Assembly (NCBI RefSeq): GCF_014649335.1
Contig: NZ_BMSV01000006.1
Span: 62,001-126,000 of the forward strand
Direction of reading: 5' to 3'
From: Streptomyces roseolilacinus
GTDB lineage: Bacteria; Actinomycetota; Actinomycetes; Streptomycetales; Streptomycetaceae
Length of the DNA: 64,000 nucleotides
Shown here: positions 1 through 8,168 of the stretch, piece by piece
How the letters are laid out: the number at the start of each line of letters is the position of its first letter
Numbering within the stretch: the first letter of the stretch is position 1
The notes under the pieces: generated by a model
Seen by the model: only the letters and a program-made list of their open reading frames with translations
What the model was told of the DNA's origin: nothing
Databases searched by the model: none
Made by a program: the position numbers and the translations under genes

Positions 1-400
1 TGACCATGTGCGCCTCGTCGATGATGTAGATCTTGTACCGGCTGCCCGCGGGGCCGAAGAACGCCTTCTCGCGCAGGTCACGGGCGTCGTCCACACCACC
101 GTGCGACGCGGCGTCGATCTCGATCACGTCGATGGAGCCCGGCCCGTTGCGCGCGAGGTCCCGGCAGGACCGGCACTCGCCGCACGGCGTCGGCGTGGGG
201 CCCTCCTCGCAGTTCAGGCAGCGCGCGAGGATGCGGGCACTGGTCGTCTTGCCACAGCCGCGCGGCCCGCTGAACAGGTACGCGTGATTGACCCGGTTGT
301 TCCGCAGCGCCTGCTGCAGTGGGTCGGTGACATGCTCCTGCCCGATGACCTCGGCGAAGGACTCGGGGCGATAGCGGCGGTACAGCGCGAGGGACGACAC
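1..400 (-). CDS. dnaX: DNA polymerase III gamma/tau subunit, 5' part
   Basis: Clamp-loader ATPase subunit of the replicative polymerase; the first 133 codons lie in the window and the gene runs off the left edge. The translation starts GTG (M-S-S-L-A-L-Y-R-R-Y-R-P) and carries GQEHV, the Walker A motif GPRGCGKTT, the four-cysteine zinc site (CLNC, CGEC, SC spacing) and the Walker B motif DEAHM at the cut end. These motifs in this order are diagnostic of DnaX. The SRP RNA gene lies just upstream on the same strand, a common actinobacterial order. Seen directly; function by family. Confidence 0.95.
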   Translation of the reverse strand, partial: MSSLALYRRYRPESFAEVIGQEHVTDPLQQALRNNRVNHAYLFSGPRGCGKTTSARILARCLNCEEGPTPTPCGECRSCRDLARNGPGSIDVIEIDAASHGGVDDARDLREKAFFGPAGSRYKIYIIDEAHMV

Positions 401-463
401 GCTTACGACGATATCGGGCCCCGCCGACAAACGGCCCGCCTCAAGATCCACCCGCCAACGCAA

Positions 464-560
464 GCGCCCCCCACGCACCCGCCAGAGCCGACCTACCCTT
501 GCTGCCTTCCGGCCCTGGGGGAGTTCAGTCAGATAGCGCCACGTGAGGGGCTGCGCCCAG
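464..560 (-). ncRNA. ffs: Signal recognition particle RNA (4.5S-type, small bacterial)
   Basis: On the minus strand the conserved SRP domain IV apical loop is present (CAGGGCCGGAAGGCAGCAAG, around 504-523), with its GGAA tetraloop and A-rich internal loop. The ends pair: GCCCCUCACG near 541-551 with CGUGGGGGGC near 466-476, giving a hairpin of about 97 nt, the size of the Alu-less form. The ends are estimated from the pairing. The RNA works with Ffh in co-translational membrane targeting. Confidence 0.9.
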
Positions 561-627
561 GGTACCCGATCCTCAGCCCGGGGAACGAGTTCGCGAGCAC
601 GGCTCGACGTCATGTAATGTTCCTGCC

Positions 628-715
628 GGAGGATTCGCCTAGAGGCCTAGGGCGCACGCTTGGAAAGCGTGTTGGGGGCAACCCCTCACGAGTTCGAATC
701 TCGTATCCTCCGCCA
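628..715 (+). tRNA. tRNA-Ser (anticodon GGA)
   Basis: Cloverleaf with acceptor GGAGGAT/ATCCTCC, anticodon stem CACGC/GCGTG at 655-659 and 667-671, anticodon GGA at 662-664, a long variable arm (class II, as expected for serine), T-arm with GTTCGAATC and an encoded CCA end at 713-715. It reads UCC/UCU codons. Confidence 0.95.
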
Positions 716-734
716 GTGCCTCACCGGGCACGAT

Positions 735-772
735 GTCGAAGGGCCCCACCGCTTGCGGTGGGGCCCTTCGAC
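735..772. terminator. Bidirectional hairpin terminator after tRNA-Ser
   Basis: A perfect 17-bp stem (735-751 with 756-772) closes a CTTG loop. It lies between the tRNA and the convergent gene ending at 877, so it can serve both. No U-tract follows, as is usual in Streptomyces. Confidence 0.8.
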
Positions 773-876
773 GTTGGACCGTCCCCGCCGGTCCCGGTCG
801 TCCGCCGGCCGGTCCCGAGGGCTTCCCCGGCCCGCTGCGCGGCCTTCCGGCCCCGGCCGGTGACCGGGCCCGGCGG

Positions 877-1359
877 TCACTCGGAGAGCACGTCGCTCCG
901 GCGGTCCGAGGAGGGCCAGACGTACGGCAGGTCGTCGGGCACCCCGGGGAACAGGCCGGTGTAGGCGTCCGGTTCCTTGCGGACGAGGGCCGAGCGGTGG
1001 CTGCGGTGGAAGGCGATGTCGCCGAGCCAGGGCGGCAGGTCCCCGGCGGCGGCCAGGACCTCCTGGTGGCGTACCGGCGCGTGGGGGTGGAGCGCGGCGA
1101 AGCCGGAGACGAGGGAGGCCGCGCAGCTGTCCTGGTGGCCCATCTCGCGCCACACCCGGCAGACCTCCAGGCCGTACCGGACCAGCGCCTCCTCGTACCC
1201 GGTCCACATCCGCACCGCCGGGTGCCGGCGCCAGCCGTAGCCGGGCACCGTGAGGCCCCGCAGGACCTGGAGCGCCTCGACCCGCTGCTTGCCGAGCCGG
1301 CGGCGGTCCAGGGACAGCGCGGAGGAGCGGAAGTCGGGATAGGGCAGGAAGGTCTGCAT
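877..1359 (-). CDS. Conserved protein of the MSMEG_6728 type (T4 endonuclease V-like fold family)
   Basis: A 160-aa protein starting MQTFLPYPDF, with conserved LDRRRLGKQRVEALQ and a W-x-G-Y-E-x-A-L stretch. This N-terminal signature is that of a widespread actinobacterial family annotated as pyrimidine-dimer DNA glycosylase-like or MSMEG_6728-like; activity is not established and I infer only membership. The start at 1359 was chosen because GGAGGG lies 8 nt upstream and homology begins there; the reading frame stays open to 1434. It is transcribed toward tRNA-Ser and stands alone. Confidence 0.7.
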   Translation of the reverse strand: MQTFLPYPDFRSSALSLDRRRLGKQRVEALQVLRGLTVPGYGWRRHPAVRMWTGYEEALVRYGLEVCRVWREMGHQDSCAASLVSGFAALHPHAPVRHQEVLAAAGDLPPWLGDIAFHRSHRSALVRKEPDAYTGLFPGVPDDLPYVWPSSDRRSDVLSE

Positions 1360-1600
1360 CGGTCGCCCTCCGTACGGGGTGCGAGAGCCCGGCGTCGTTC
1401 CCCGCCCGGGTACCACGCGGGGCACGGCCCGCACCTTCCCCGCCCGCCGGACGGGGCCGTCCGCCCTCCGGGGGTTCGGGGTGGTTCCCGCGCGGGGACG
1501 GGGGCACCCTCAGGGGTGGGCCGGCGGTCGGCGAGGCCGGCCCGCACCTCCCGGGGGCGCGCACCCGCACGCCTCCCCCCACCGGCTGGACGGCAGGACG

Positions 1601-2029
1601 ATGAACACGCACCACGACGGCCCCGACCGCGACCACCGGCGCCCCGACGGCGTCAGCGACACCCTGGTGGAGGCGCTGGGATCCCTGTCGAAAGCGCTGG
1701 AGACGACGGAACGGGCACGCGGGCACCTCTACGGCTTCCACCAGCTGACCGGCTCGGCGGACCTGGAGCTGGGCCGGGCCGTGGAGCTGCTGCGCGAGGC
1801 CGGCCACCCGGAGTGGGCCGAGCGGGTGCGCGAGGAGATCCTGGGCCGCGACGTCATCCCCGGCCACTGGACCTTCCAGATCGTCGAGGCCTACGACGAC
1901 ACGTACTACCAGCCGTTCAAGGACCTCGAACGCGCCGCGGTGGACGAGCTGGCCGAGGGCCGCACCCACCTGTACGAGGCGGAGATGAAGCAGGCCCGCC
2001 GCACCGACCGCCCCGGCTCCGCCTCGTAG
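1601..2029 (+). CDS. Conserved hypothetical protein
   Basis: 142 aa, no signal peptide or membrane segment. The N-terminus is hydrophilic (His/Asp/Arg-rich, about 20 residues); the rest is predicted helical with many acidic and aromatic residues (HWTFQIVEAYDDTYYQPF about residues 85-105). AGGA precedes the ATG. The frame is open further upstream to 1379, but that part has low-complexity Pro/Arg composition and no start with a better site. I do not recognise a named domain. It faces the ABC/two-component operon across a 32-bp palindrome. Confidence 0.6.
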   Translation: MNTHHDGPDRDHRRPDGVSDTLVEALGSLSKALETTERARGHLYGFHQLTGSADLELGRAVELLREAGHPEWAERVREEILGRDVIPGHWTFQIVEAYDDTYYQPFKDLERAAVDELAEGRTHLYEAEMKQARRTDRPGSAS

Positions 2030-2048
2030 CGGCGCGCCCCGGGGTCGT

Positions 2049-2080
2049 ACCCGGCATCAACCGATCGGTTGATGCCGGGT
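2049..2080. promoter_or_regulatory. 32-bp perfect palindrome, probable operator of the ABC/two-component operon
   Basis: The 32 bases are a perfect inverted repeat without a spacer (centre 2064/2065, core CAACCGATCGGTTG). It ends 51 nt before the ABC ATPase start and begins 19 nt after the preceding stop. A spacer-free dyad of this length forms a poor RNA hairpin loop but is a good site for a dimeric regulator; the NarL-type response regulator at 5139 is the obvious candidate. The regulator assignment is inference. Confidence 0.6.
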
Positions 2081-2131
2081 CGAGCGTGACGGGCGATGTC
2101 CGGGCCCGCCCCGTCCCGGCAGGCTCGGGGC

Positions 2132-3034
2132 ATGGCAATCATCGAAGTCAGCGGCCTGCGCAAGGCCTACGGGGGCAGGGCGGTCGTCGACGGCGTGTCC
2201 TTCGCCGTCGAGGAGGGGGAGGTCTTCGGGATCCTCGGGCCCAACGGCGCGGGCAAGACCACCACCGTCGAGTGCGTGGAGGGACTGCGGCGGCCCGACG
2301 CCGGCACCGTGCGCGTCGCCGGGTACGACCCCGCCGCCGACCGCGGCCCCCTCACCCGGCTCCTCGGCGCGCAGCTGCAGGAGAGTGAGCTGCAGCCGAA
2401 GATCACCGTCCGGGAGGCGCTCGAACTGTACGCCGCCTGCTACCCGGAGCCCGCCGACTGGCGCGCCCTCGCCGAGCGCCTCGGGCTCACCGACCACCTC
2501 GGCACGCGGTTCGCGAAGCTGTCCGGCGGGCGGAAGCAGCGCCTGTTCATCGCGCTCGCCCTGATCGGCAACCCCCGCGTCGTCGTCCTCGACGAGCTGA
2601 CCACCGGGCTCGATCCGCGCGCCCGCCGCGACACCTGGCGGCTCATCGAGGACGTGCGCGACAGCGGCGTCACCGTGCTGCTGGTCACGCACTTCATGGA
2701 GGAGGCCCAGCGCCTGTGCGACCGGATCGCCCTGATCGACGGCGGCCGGGTCACCGCGCTGGACACTCCGGCCGGCCTCATCGGGCGCAGCGCGGGCGGC
2801 ACGGAGATCTCCTTCAGCCCCTCCGCCCCGCTGGACACCCGGCTCCTGGCGGACCTGCCCTCCGTCGCCTCCGTGGCCGAGCGGGACGGCCGGATCCTCG
2901 TGCGCGGCACCGACGAGACCGCGGGCGCCGTGCTGGCGCTGCTCGCCGGGCGGGGCGTCACCGCCCTGCGGCTCCGCGTCACCGAAGCCACCCTGGACGA
3001 CGCCTACCTCGACCTGACGGGACCGGACGCATGA
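2132..3034 (+). CDS. ABC transporter ATP-binding protein (DrrA-like, ABC-2 exporter)
   Basis: 300-aa nucleotide-binding subunit of an ABC-2 type exporter. Walker A GPNGAGKTT (about residues 38-46), signature LSGGRKQR (about 129-136), Walker B VVVLDE followed by LTTGLDPRARR (about 149-165), and an H-loop TH in LLVTHFMEEA. The position after the Walker B glutamate is Leu instead of the usual Pro (DEL for DEP), a minor change. The C-terminal third resembles the DrrA/CcmA-type extension. The start at 2132 (MAIIEVSGL) is where homology begins; 12 codons upstream are open. It overlaps the permease by 4 nt, so the two are translationally coupled. Substrate unknown. Confidence 0.9.
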   Translation: MAIIEVSGLRKAYGGRAVVDGVSFAVEEGEVFGILGPNGAGKTTTVECVEGLRRPDAGTVRVAGYDPAADRGPLTRLLGAQLQESELQPKITVREALELYAACYPEPADWRALAERLGLTDHLGTRFAKLSGGRKQRLFIALALIGNPRVVVLDELTTGLDPRARRDTWRLIEDVRDSGVTVLLVTHFMEEAQRLCDRIALIDGGRVTALDTPAGLIGRSAGGTEISFSPSAPLDTRLLADLPSVASVAERDGRILVRGTDETAGAVLALLAGRGVTALRLRVTEATLDDAYLDLTGPDA

Positions 3035-3828
3035 CCGCCACCACCTCTGCCCGCCCCACCCCCGACCGGGGCGGCGCCCCCGCCGTCCGGGGCAGCGCCA
3101 CCGCCGTCCTCAAGGCCGAGGCGCGCCTCTTCCTGCGGGAGCCGGCCGCCCTCTTCTGGATCCTCGTCTTCCCCACGGCCCTGCTGTGCGTCCTGGGCGC
3201 GATCCCGTCGTTCCGCGAGCCGTCGCCCGACCTGGGCGGCCTGCGCGTCGTGGACCTGTACGTCCCCATCGCCCTCCTGCTCTCCCTGATCACGGCCGGC
3301 GTCCAGTCCATGCCGCCCGTCCTCACCGGCTACCGCGAGCGCGGCATCCTGCGCCGCATGTCGACCACGCCCCTGCGGCCCGCCGCCCTCGTCGGCGCGC
3401 AGGTCGCCCTGCACGGCGCCGCCGTCCTGGTCTCCGCGCTGCTCGCCCTCGCCGTGGGCCGGATCGTCTTCGGCGTGGCCCTGCCCGGCCACGTGCCCGG
3501 TTACCTCACGGCCTTCGTGCTCGCCGCGCTGGCCACCCTGGCCCTGGGCGGCACCGTCTCCGCCGTCAGCCGCACCACCAAGATCACCCAGGCGGTGGGG
3601 TCGGCGGTGTTCTTCCCGGCGATGTTCACCTCCGGGGTCTGGCTGCCGGTCTCGGCCATGCCGGAGGCCCTCCAGCGCATCGTGCACCTCACGCCCCTGG
3701 GCGCCGCCTCGCGGGCCCTGGACCAGGCCGCCGCCGGGGGCTGGCCCGACCTGACGCTCCTTGGGATCATGGCGCTCTGGGCGGTCCTGCTGACGGCCGC
3801 GGCCCGACGCTGGTTCACCTGGGAGTAG
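3031..3828 (+). CDS. ABC-2 type transporter permease
   Basis: 265 aa with about six membrane segments (for example residues 33-50, 72-92, 125-145, 160-180, 190-210, 240-258) and an ABC2 signature region with RERGILRRMSTTPLRP in the first cytoplasmic loop. It forms the membrane half of the exporter encoded with the ATPase just upstream (ATGA overlap). It is followed after 7 nt by a sensor kinase, so exporter and two-component system are one operon. This layout is common for antibiotic, lipid or stress-responsive exporters; substrate not predictable. Confidence 0.9.
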   Translation: MTATTSARPTPDRGGAPAVRGSATAVLKAEARLFLREPAALFWILVFPTALLCVLGAIPSFREPSPDLGGLRVVDLYVPIALLLSLITAGVQSMPPVLTGYRERGILRRMSTTPLRPAALVGAQVALHGAAVLVSALLALAVGRIVFGVALPGHVPGYLTAFVLAALATLALGGTVSAVSRTTKITQAVGSAVFFPAMFTSGVWLPVSAMPEALQRIVHLTPLGAASRALDQAAAGGWPDLTLLGIMALWAVLLTAAARRWFTWE

Positions 3829-3835
3829 GACAGGC

Positions 3836-5146
3836 ATGACGACGACGCTCGAGGAGCGGTGGGCCCAGTTCTTCCGGTACGGCCCGTACGCCCTGCTCGG
3901 CCTCGCCACCCTCATCTCCGCCGCGACCGCCGACCTGGTGATGACCCGGCGGGAGGTGTACGCCGCGGTGGTCCTGCTCCTCGCGTCGCTGGCCCTCCAG
4001 GGGTGGTGGAGCCGGGCCGTGCCCCGGCTGCTGGCGAGGGGACCGGAGGGCGGGGCCCGCACGGACGGCGGGGGGCGCTCCAGGGCGGGCGGCGGTACGG
4101 GGCTCGGGCCCCCGGTGCTGCCCGAGGGAACCGTCGCGGGGCGCGTCTACTTCACGCTCCGCACCGCCTTCGCCTTCGCCCTCACCTGGCTCAACCCCTT
4201 CTTCGCGATCTACGCCTGCCTCGGCTACTTCGAGGCCGGGCGCCTGCTGCCGCCGCGCGCCTGCCGGGCCGGGCTGGTGGTCACCGCCGTCACCATGGCG
4301 GGCTCCCAGTCCGGCGGCCTGCCGCCCGCGTCACCGATGAACTGGGCCGCCTTCGGGGCGCTGTTCGCGCTCAACACGGTCCTCGCCGTCGTCATGGAGC
4401 ACCTGGAGGGCAAGGAGAGGGAGAAGGCCGCCGAACGGGCCGCGACCATCACCGCCCTGGAGGAGGCCCTCGCCGAGAACGCCGCCCTCCAGGCCCAACT
4501 CGTCCTCCAGGCACGGGAGGCGGGCGTCGCCGACGAGCGCCGCCGCCTCGCCGCCGAGATCCACGACACCATCGCCCAGGGCCTGGCCGGCATCATCACC
4601 CAGCTCCAGGCGGTCGCCACCGCCACCGGCCCCGGCCCGGCCCGCGAGCACCTGGACCGCGCCCAGGCGCTCGCCCGCCACTCCCTGGGCGAGGCGCGGC
4701 GCTCCGTGCAGAACCTCTCCCCGTCCGCCCTGGAGCACGACGCGCTCCCCCGGGCGCTGGAGAAGACCGTCGCCGAATGGGCCGGACGCACCGGCGTCGA
4801 CACCCGGTTCACCGTCACCGGCACCGAGGAGCCGCTGCACGACGAGGTCGCCGCGACCCTCCTGCGGATCGCCCAGGAGGCCCTCGCCAACGCGGCCCGG
4901 CACGCCGGCGCCACCCGCGCCGGCGTCACCCTCTCCTACATGGGCGACGAGGTCACCCTGGACGTACGGGACGACGGGCGCGGCTTCGACCCCCTCGCCG
5001 TGCCGCCGCGCACCGGCACCGGCGGCTTCGGCCTGGACGGCATGCGCGCCCGCGCCGAACGCGTCGCGGGCACCGTCACCGTCGAGTCGGAACCCGGCCA
5101 GGGCACCGCGGTCGGCGCCCGCGTACCGTTGGTGCGCCATGACTGA
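3836..5146 (+). CDS. Sensor histidine kinase, NarL/HisKA_3 family
   Basis: 436 aa. The N-terminal half has about five hydrophobic segments (residues 16-36, 41-57, 108-130, 146-160, 170-187) with an unusual Gly/Arg-rich cytoplasmic loop at about 67-92. The HisKA_3 box is RRRLAAEIHDTIAQGL with phospho-acceptor His243, followed by an HATPase domain: N box IAQEALANAARHA, G1 DVRDDGRGFD and G2 GGFGLDGM. All catalytic motifs are present. It overlaps the response regulator by 8 nt and lies 7 nt after the permease, so it very probably senses the exporter's substrate or the damage it relieves. Confidence 0.93.
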   Translation: MTTTLEERWAQFFRYGPYALLGLATLISAATADLVMTRREVYAAVVLLLASLALQGWWSRAVPRLLARGPEGGARTDGGGRSRAGGGTGLGPPVLPEGTVAGRVYFTLRTAFAFALTWLNPFFAIYACLGYFEAGRLLPPRACRAGLVVTAVTMAGSQSGGLPPASPMNWAAFGALFALNTVLAVVMEHLEGKEREKAAERAATITALEEALAENAALQAQLVLQAREAGVADERRRLAAEIHDTIAQGLAGIITQLQAVATATGPGPAREHLDRAQALARHSLGEARRSVQNLSPSALEHDALPRALEKTVAEWAGRTGVDTRFTVTGTEEPLHDEVAATLLRIAQEALANAARHAGATRAGVTLSYMGDEVTLDVRDDGRGFDPLAVPPRTGTGGFGLDGMRARAERVAGTVTVESEPGQGTAVGARVPLVRHD

Positions 5147-5780
5147 CCGCGCCATCACGCTGCTGATCGTCGACGACCACCCCGTCGTACGGGACGGTCT
5201 GCGCGGCATGTTCGCCTCCGAACCGGGCTTCGACGTCCTCGGCGAGGCGGCGGGCGGCGTCGAGGGCGTCGAACGCGCCCTGCGCCTCGACCCGGACGTC
5301 GTCCTCATGGACCTGCGCATGCCGGCCGGCAGCGGGGTGGAGGCCATCGCCGAACTCACCCGGCTCGGCGCCCGTGCCAGGGTCCTCGTCCTCACCACGT
5401 ACGACACGGACTCCGACACGATCCCCGCGATCGAGGCGGGCGCCACCGGCTACCTGCTCAAGGACGCGCCCCGCGAGGACCTGTTCGCGGCGGTCCGGGC
5501 CGCCGCCGAGGGGCGCACCGTGCTGTCGCCCGCCGTCGCCTCCCGCCTGGTCAGCGCCGTCAGGAAGCCCGCCGCGCCCGCGGGTTCGGCGCTGTCGGCC
5601 CGTGAGCGCGAGGTGCTCGAACTGGTCGCGAGGGGCACGTCCAACCGCGAGATCGCCCGTGAGCTGTTCATCAGCGAGGCGACGGTCAAGACCCATCTGA
5701 CCCACCTGTACGGCAAGCTCGGCGTGAAGGACCGCGCGGCCGCGGTGGCGGTCGGGTACGACCGCGGCATCCTGGGCTGA
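5139..5780 (+). CDS. Response regulator, NarL/FixJ (LuxR-type HTH) family
   Basis: 213 aa. Receiver domain residues about 5-125 with acidic pair D12-D13, phospho-acceptor D58 (VVLMDLRMP), T in LVLTTYD and K in YLLKDAP. A LuxR-type HTH (LSAREREVLELVARGTSNREIA and EATVKTHLTHLYGKLGV) fills residues about 147-205. It is the partner of the overlapping kinase and probably controls the operon through the palindrome at 2049-2080 (inference). Confidence 0.95.
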   Translation: MTDRAITLLIVDDHPVVRDGLRGMFASEPGFDVLGEAAGGVEGVERALRLDPDVVLMDLRMPAGSGVEAIAELTRLGARARVLVLTTYDTDSDTIPAIEAGATGYLLKDAPREDLFAAVRAAAEGRTVLSPAVASRLVSAVRKPAAPAGSALSAREREVLELVARGTSNREIARELFISEATVKTHLTHLYGKLGVKDRAAAVAVGYDRGILG

Positions 5781-5807
5781 GCCGGCGCCGGGACGGCCCG
5801 GGGCGGG

Positions 5808-5909
5808 GGCTTCGGACCGGACGCGGGGCTTCGGACCGGCGGCTTCGGACCGTGGGGCGGGGTGCGGGCGCGGGCGGCGTACGGCCGCGGGGCGGCGTAC
5901 GGCCGCGGG
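5808..5909. repeat. Short direct repeats, ending in a perfect tandem duplication of 18 bp
   Basis: The 12-mer GGCTTCGGACCG occurs three times (5808, 5827, 5841). Then the 18-mer GCGGCGTACGGCCGCGGG is present twice head to tail (5874-5891 and 5892-5909), stopping exactly at the stop codon of the next minus-strand gene. This looks like slippage-generated DNA between two convergent genes; no gene or terminator was recognised in it. Confidence 0.75.
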
Positions 5910-6398
5910 TCAGCGGCCCGGCGGGGGCCGGCGGGTGGCGCCGGGGGGCCAGACGACCTCCACCGGGATGCCCCGGGCCCGGGCGAAGGCGACCAGGTGG
6001 GCCGTCGCGTCGCGGCCGTCCGCCGGGGAGCCGTCCCAGACCGCCAGGAGGCGGCGGCTCGTGGTGATCATGCGCTCGTCGGCGCCCACGCACGCGTCGC
6101 GGCCCTCCGGGTCGTACGGCACGAGCCGCATCTGCTCGGCCAGCCGCAGCAGTTCGCCCGCCGCGGGGCGGTCCCGGTGCGGGAGCACCGCCGGTACCGA
6201 GCCCTGCGCCGGGAGCAGCACCACCAGGGGCCGGCCCGCCTCCCGGGCCGCGCGGCCGAACGCCAGCGGCAAGCCCGCCCCGACGCGTACGACGCCCCTC
6301 GTGCCGTCCTCCTGGCGTTCCAGGCGGGCCCGCAGTTCCGCCTCGACCAGGGTCAGCGTCTCCGGGGTCAGGTCGGCGTGCCCGACCACCGCGATCAC
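5910..6398 (-). CDS. Conserved hypothetical protein, Rossmann/SLOG-like
   Basis: 162 aa from a GTG start (V-I-A-V-V-G-H-A-D-L-T). The opening beta strand followed by GHADL, a middle segment with GLPLAFGRAAREAGRPLVVLLPAQ, the later ADERM and AVWDGSPADGRDATAHLV resemble SLOG/DprA-type nucleotide-binding folds; I infer the fold only from this pattern. The start was chosen at the first conserved residues. Upstream, ATG at 6413 with a good GGGAGG site opens a separate 8-codon ORF (M-A-G-K-R-A-A-R) whose TGA overlaps this GTG (GTGA), so expression may be coupled to a mini-leader. It stands alone after a terminator. Confidence 0.6.
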   Translation of the reverse strand: MIAVVGHADLTPETLTLVEAELRARLERQEDGTRGVVRVGAGLPLAFGRAAREAGRPLVVLLPAQGSVPAVLPHRDRPAAGELLRLAEQMRLVPYDPEGRDACVGADERMITTSRRLLAVWDGSPADGRDATAHLVAFARARGIPVEVVWPPGATRRPPPGR

Positions 6399-6593
6399 CT
6401 CGCGGCTCGTTTTCCGGCCATGGCGCCTCCCGTTCGTACGTGGTGAGCGTCCGCCAGTGAACACAGGTCGCCCGGTGAGCGGAAGGGGGCGTCGGGGGCG
6501 TACGGCGGGACCGGGGGCCCGCGGGCCGGTGCTTCCGGGGCCGGGCACGGGGCGGCGGCCCGGGGTGGTGCGGGTGCGCGGGGCGGCGCGCCG

Positions 6594-6641
6594 AAGGCCC
6601 CGGCCGCCCCGGCCCGGGGAGGGCGGAGCGGCCGGGGCCTT
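6594..6641 (-). terminator. Hairpin terminator of the LAKTG surface protein gene
   Basis: 14-bp perfect stem (6594-6607 with 6628-6641) with a 20-nt GC-rich loop, 18 nt beyond the stop codon of the gene ending at 6659. Confidence 0.65.
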
Positions 6642-6658
6642 CGTGGTGCCGTGGTGCG

Positions 6659-7960
6659 TCAGGCGTCCGTCGCGCGGCGGCGGCGGGTGGCGAACACCGC
6701 GCCCGCGCCGAGCAGCACGGCGGTGCCGCTCGCGAGGGCGAGGCCGTGCAGGGCGTCGGAGGAACCGGTCTTGGCGAGCGTCCCGGCCGTGGTGGTGGTC
6801 GTGGTCGTCCCGACCGGGGTGGTCGTCGTGCCGCCCTGGGGCGACGGGCCCGACGACGGGGTCGGCGACGGGGTCGGTGACGGGCTCGCGACCGGGGCCG
6901 CGACGACCTGGAACTTGTGGGCCTTGAGGGTGGTGTTGGCGCCGCAGTCGTCGCCGCGCTCGTACCAGCCGCTCACCTCGATCCGGCCCGACCAGTCCTT
7001 GAGCGAGGCGGCCGGCTTCAGCCGCAGCCTGAAGTCCGCGTGGGCGCCGGACTTCAGCGCGCCGACGTTCACGGCGACCCCCCACGAGTCCACGTCGCGC
7101 CACTTGGCGGAGGCGGACGTCGCGTACTGGAGGTCGAACAGGGAGGCGAGCTCCTTGCCGCCGGGCGCCAGGAGGATCTGCCCGTAGGCCCGGTCCACCG
7201 CCTCGTCCGTGTCGTTGGTGACGCGGACGGTGAGGTCGACGGTGGTGCCGGCGGTGACCTTCGCCGGCAGGCCGGTCAGCTCGGCGACGAGGGCGTCGTC
7301 GCCCTCGCACATGCCGTCGTCCTCCTCGTCCTTCTTCGCGTCCGCGAGCGCCTTCTCGGCGGCGGCGAGGTCGGTGCGGGCCTTCTCGACCGCCTGCTGG
7401 GTCAGGCTGTAGGCCCGCGCAGCGGCGACGCGCATGTCGTCGTACGCGTCGCCGGCGGCGTCCAGCTTGCCGTCGGCGGCGGTCTTCGCCGTCGCGGCGG
7501 CGTCGGCCGCGGCCTGCGCGTCCTTGACGGCCTTCTCCGCGGCGGCGCGCTCCTCGGGCGTCGCGGTGCCGCCCAGGCCGGCGAGCTTCGCCTTCGCCTC
7601 GTCGAGCGCCTTCACCGCGGCGGTGTGCGCGGCGGTGGCGGCGTCGGCCTCCTTCTTGGCGGCGTCGTACGCGAGGGACTCCGCCGTGGGACCGTCGAGG
7701 GCCTTCTCCAGTTCCTTGTAGGCGGCTTCCTTGGCGGCCACGGCCGCGTCGTACGCCTTGCGCGCCTCCGCGACGGCCTTCTCCAGGTCCGCGACGGACG
7801 GGCCCTTCCCGAACGTGTCGGGCGACGGCGACGCGGAGACGGCGGGCCGCGCGGGCGGCGGGGTCACGGTCGCGGCGGACGCGGGAGACGCGGCGAGGAG
7901 GGCCACGGGCGCGATGACGGCAGCGGCGACGGCCGTTGCGAGAGTACGTCTGGTCTTCAC
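6659..7960 (-). CDS. Secreted coiled-coil protein with LAKTG cell-wall sorting signal
   Basis: 433 aa from GTG at 7960 (K-T-R-R-T-L-A-T start). Signal peptide at residues 1-30 ending ASPASA; an Ala/Lys/Glu-rich helical coiled coil at about 50-220; a domain of beta character with two Cys (about 225-365); a Pro/Ser/Thr linker; then LAKTG, a hydrophobic stretch (LALASGTAVLLGAGAVFA) and the tail RRRR. LAxTG followed by this layout is the recognition signal of class E sortases known from Streptomyces chaplins, so wall anchoring is strongly suggested. AGAAAGAG lies about 8 nt upstream; the frame stays open to 8044 but homology-poor. Function of the exposed domain unknown. Confidence 0.8.
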   Translation of the reverse strand: MKTRRTLATAVAAAVIAPVALLAASPASAATVTPPPARPAVSASPSPDTFGKGPSVADLEKAVAEARKAYDAAVAAKEAAYKELEKALDGPTAESLAYDAAKKEADAATAAHTAAVKALDEAKAKLAGLGGTATPEERAAAEKAVKDAQAAADAAATAKTAADGKLDAAGDAYDDMRVAAARAYSLTQQAVEKARTDLAAAEKALADAKKDEEDDGMCEGDDALVAELTGLPAKVTAGTTVDLTVRVTNDTDEAVDRAYGQILLAPGGKELASLFDLQYATSASAKWRDVDSWGVAVNVGALKSGAHADFRLRLKPAASLKDWSGRIEVSGWYERGDDCGANTTLKAHKFQVVAAPVASPSPTPSPTPSSGPSPQGGTTTTPVGTTTTTTTAGTLAKTGSSDALHGLALASGTAVLLGAGAVFATRRRRATDA

Positions 7961-8168
7961 GGATGCTCTTTCTCGGGAGCGGAAGTCGTGAACGCGACGG
8001 AGCACGTCGGTGATCGCACGATCGTAGGGAGCGAACTCCGTCACGGTGAAGGCGGTGGGACGCGGCCCGGCCCGACCGATCGCGGAATAAGTCGTTCCAC
8101 CACCGGGCGAAGCAGGGCAACCGGCACAGTTGTGCCCACAGCCGTGATTTCCCGTGTGGGGATTCTCA

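Noticed and set aside
5910..8120. 736-codon frame uniting the SLOG-like and LAKTG loci
   Set aside because: Only its last 162 codons look like a real protein; the rest is antisense frame of the surface protein with Arg/Gly composition and crosses a terminator.
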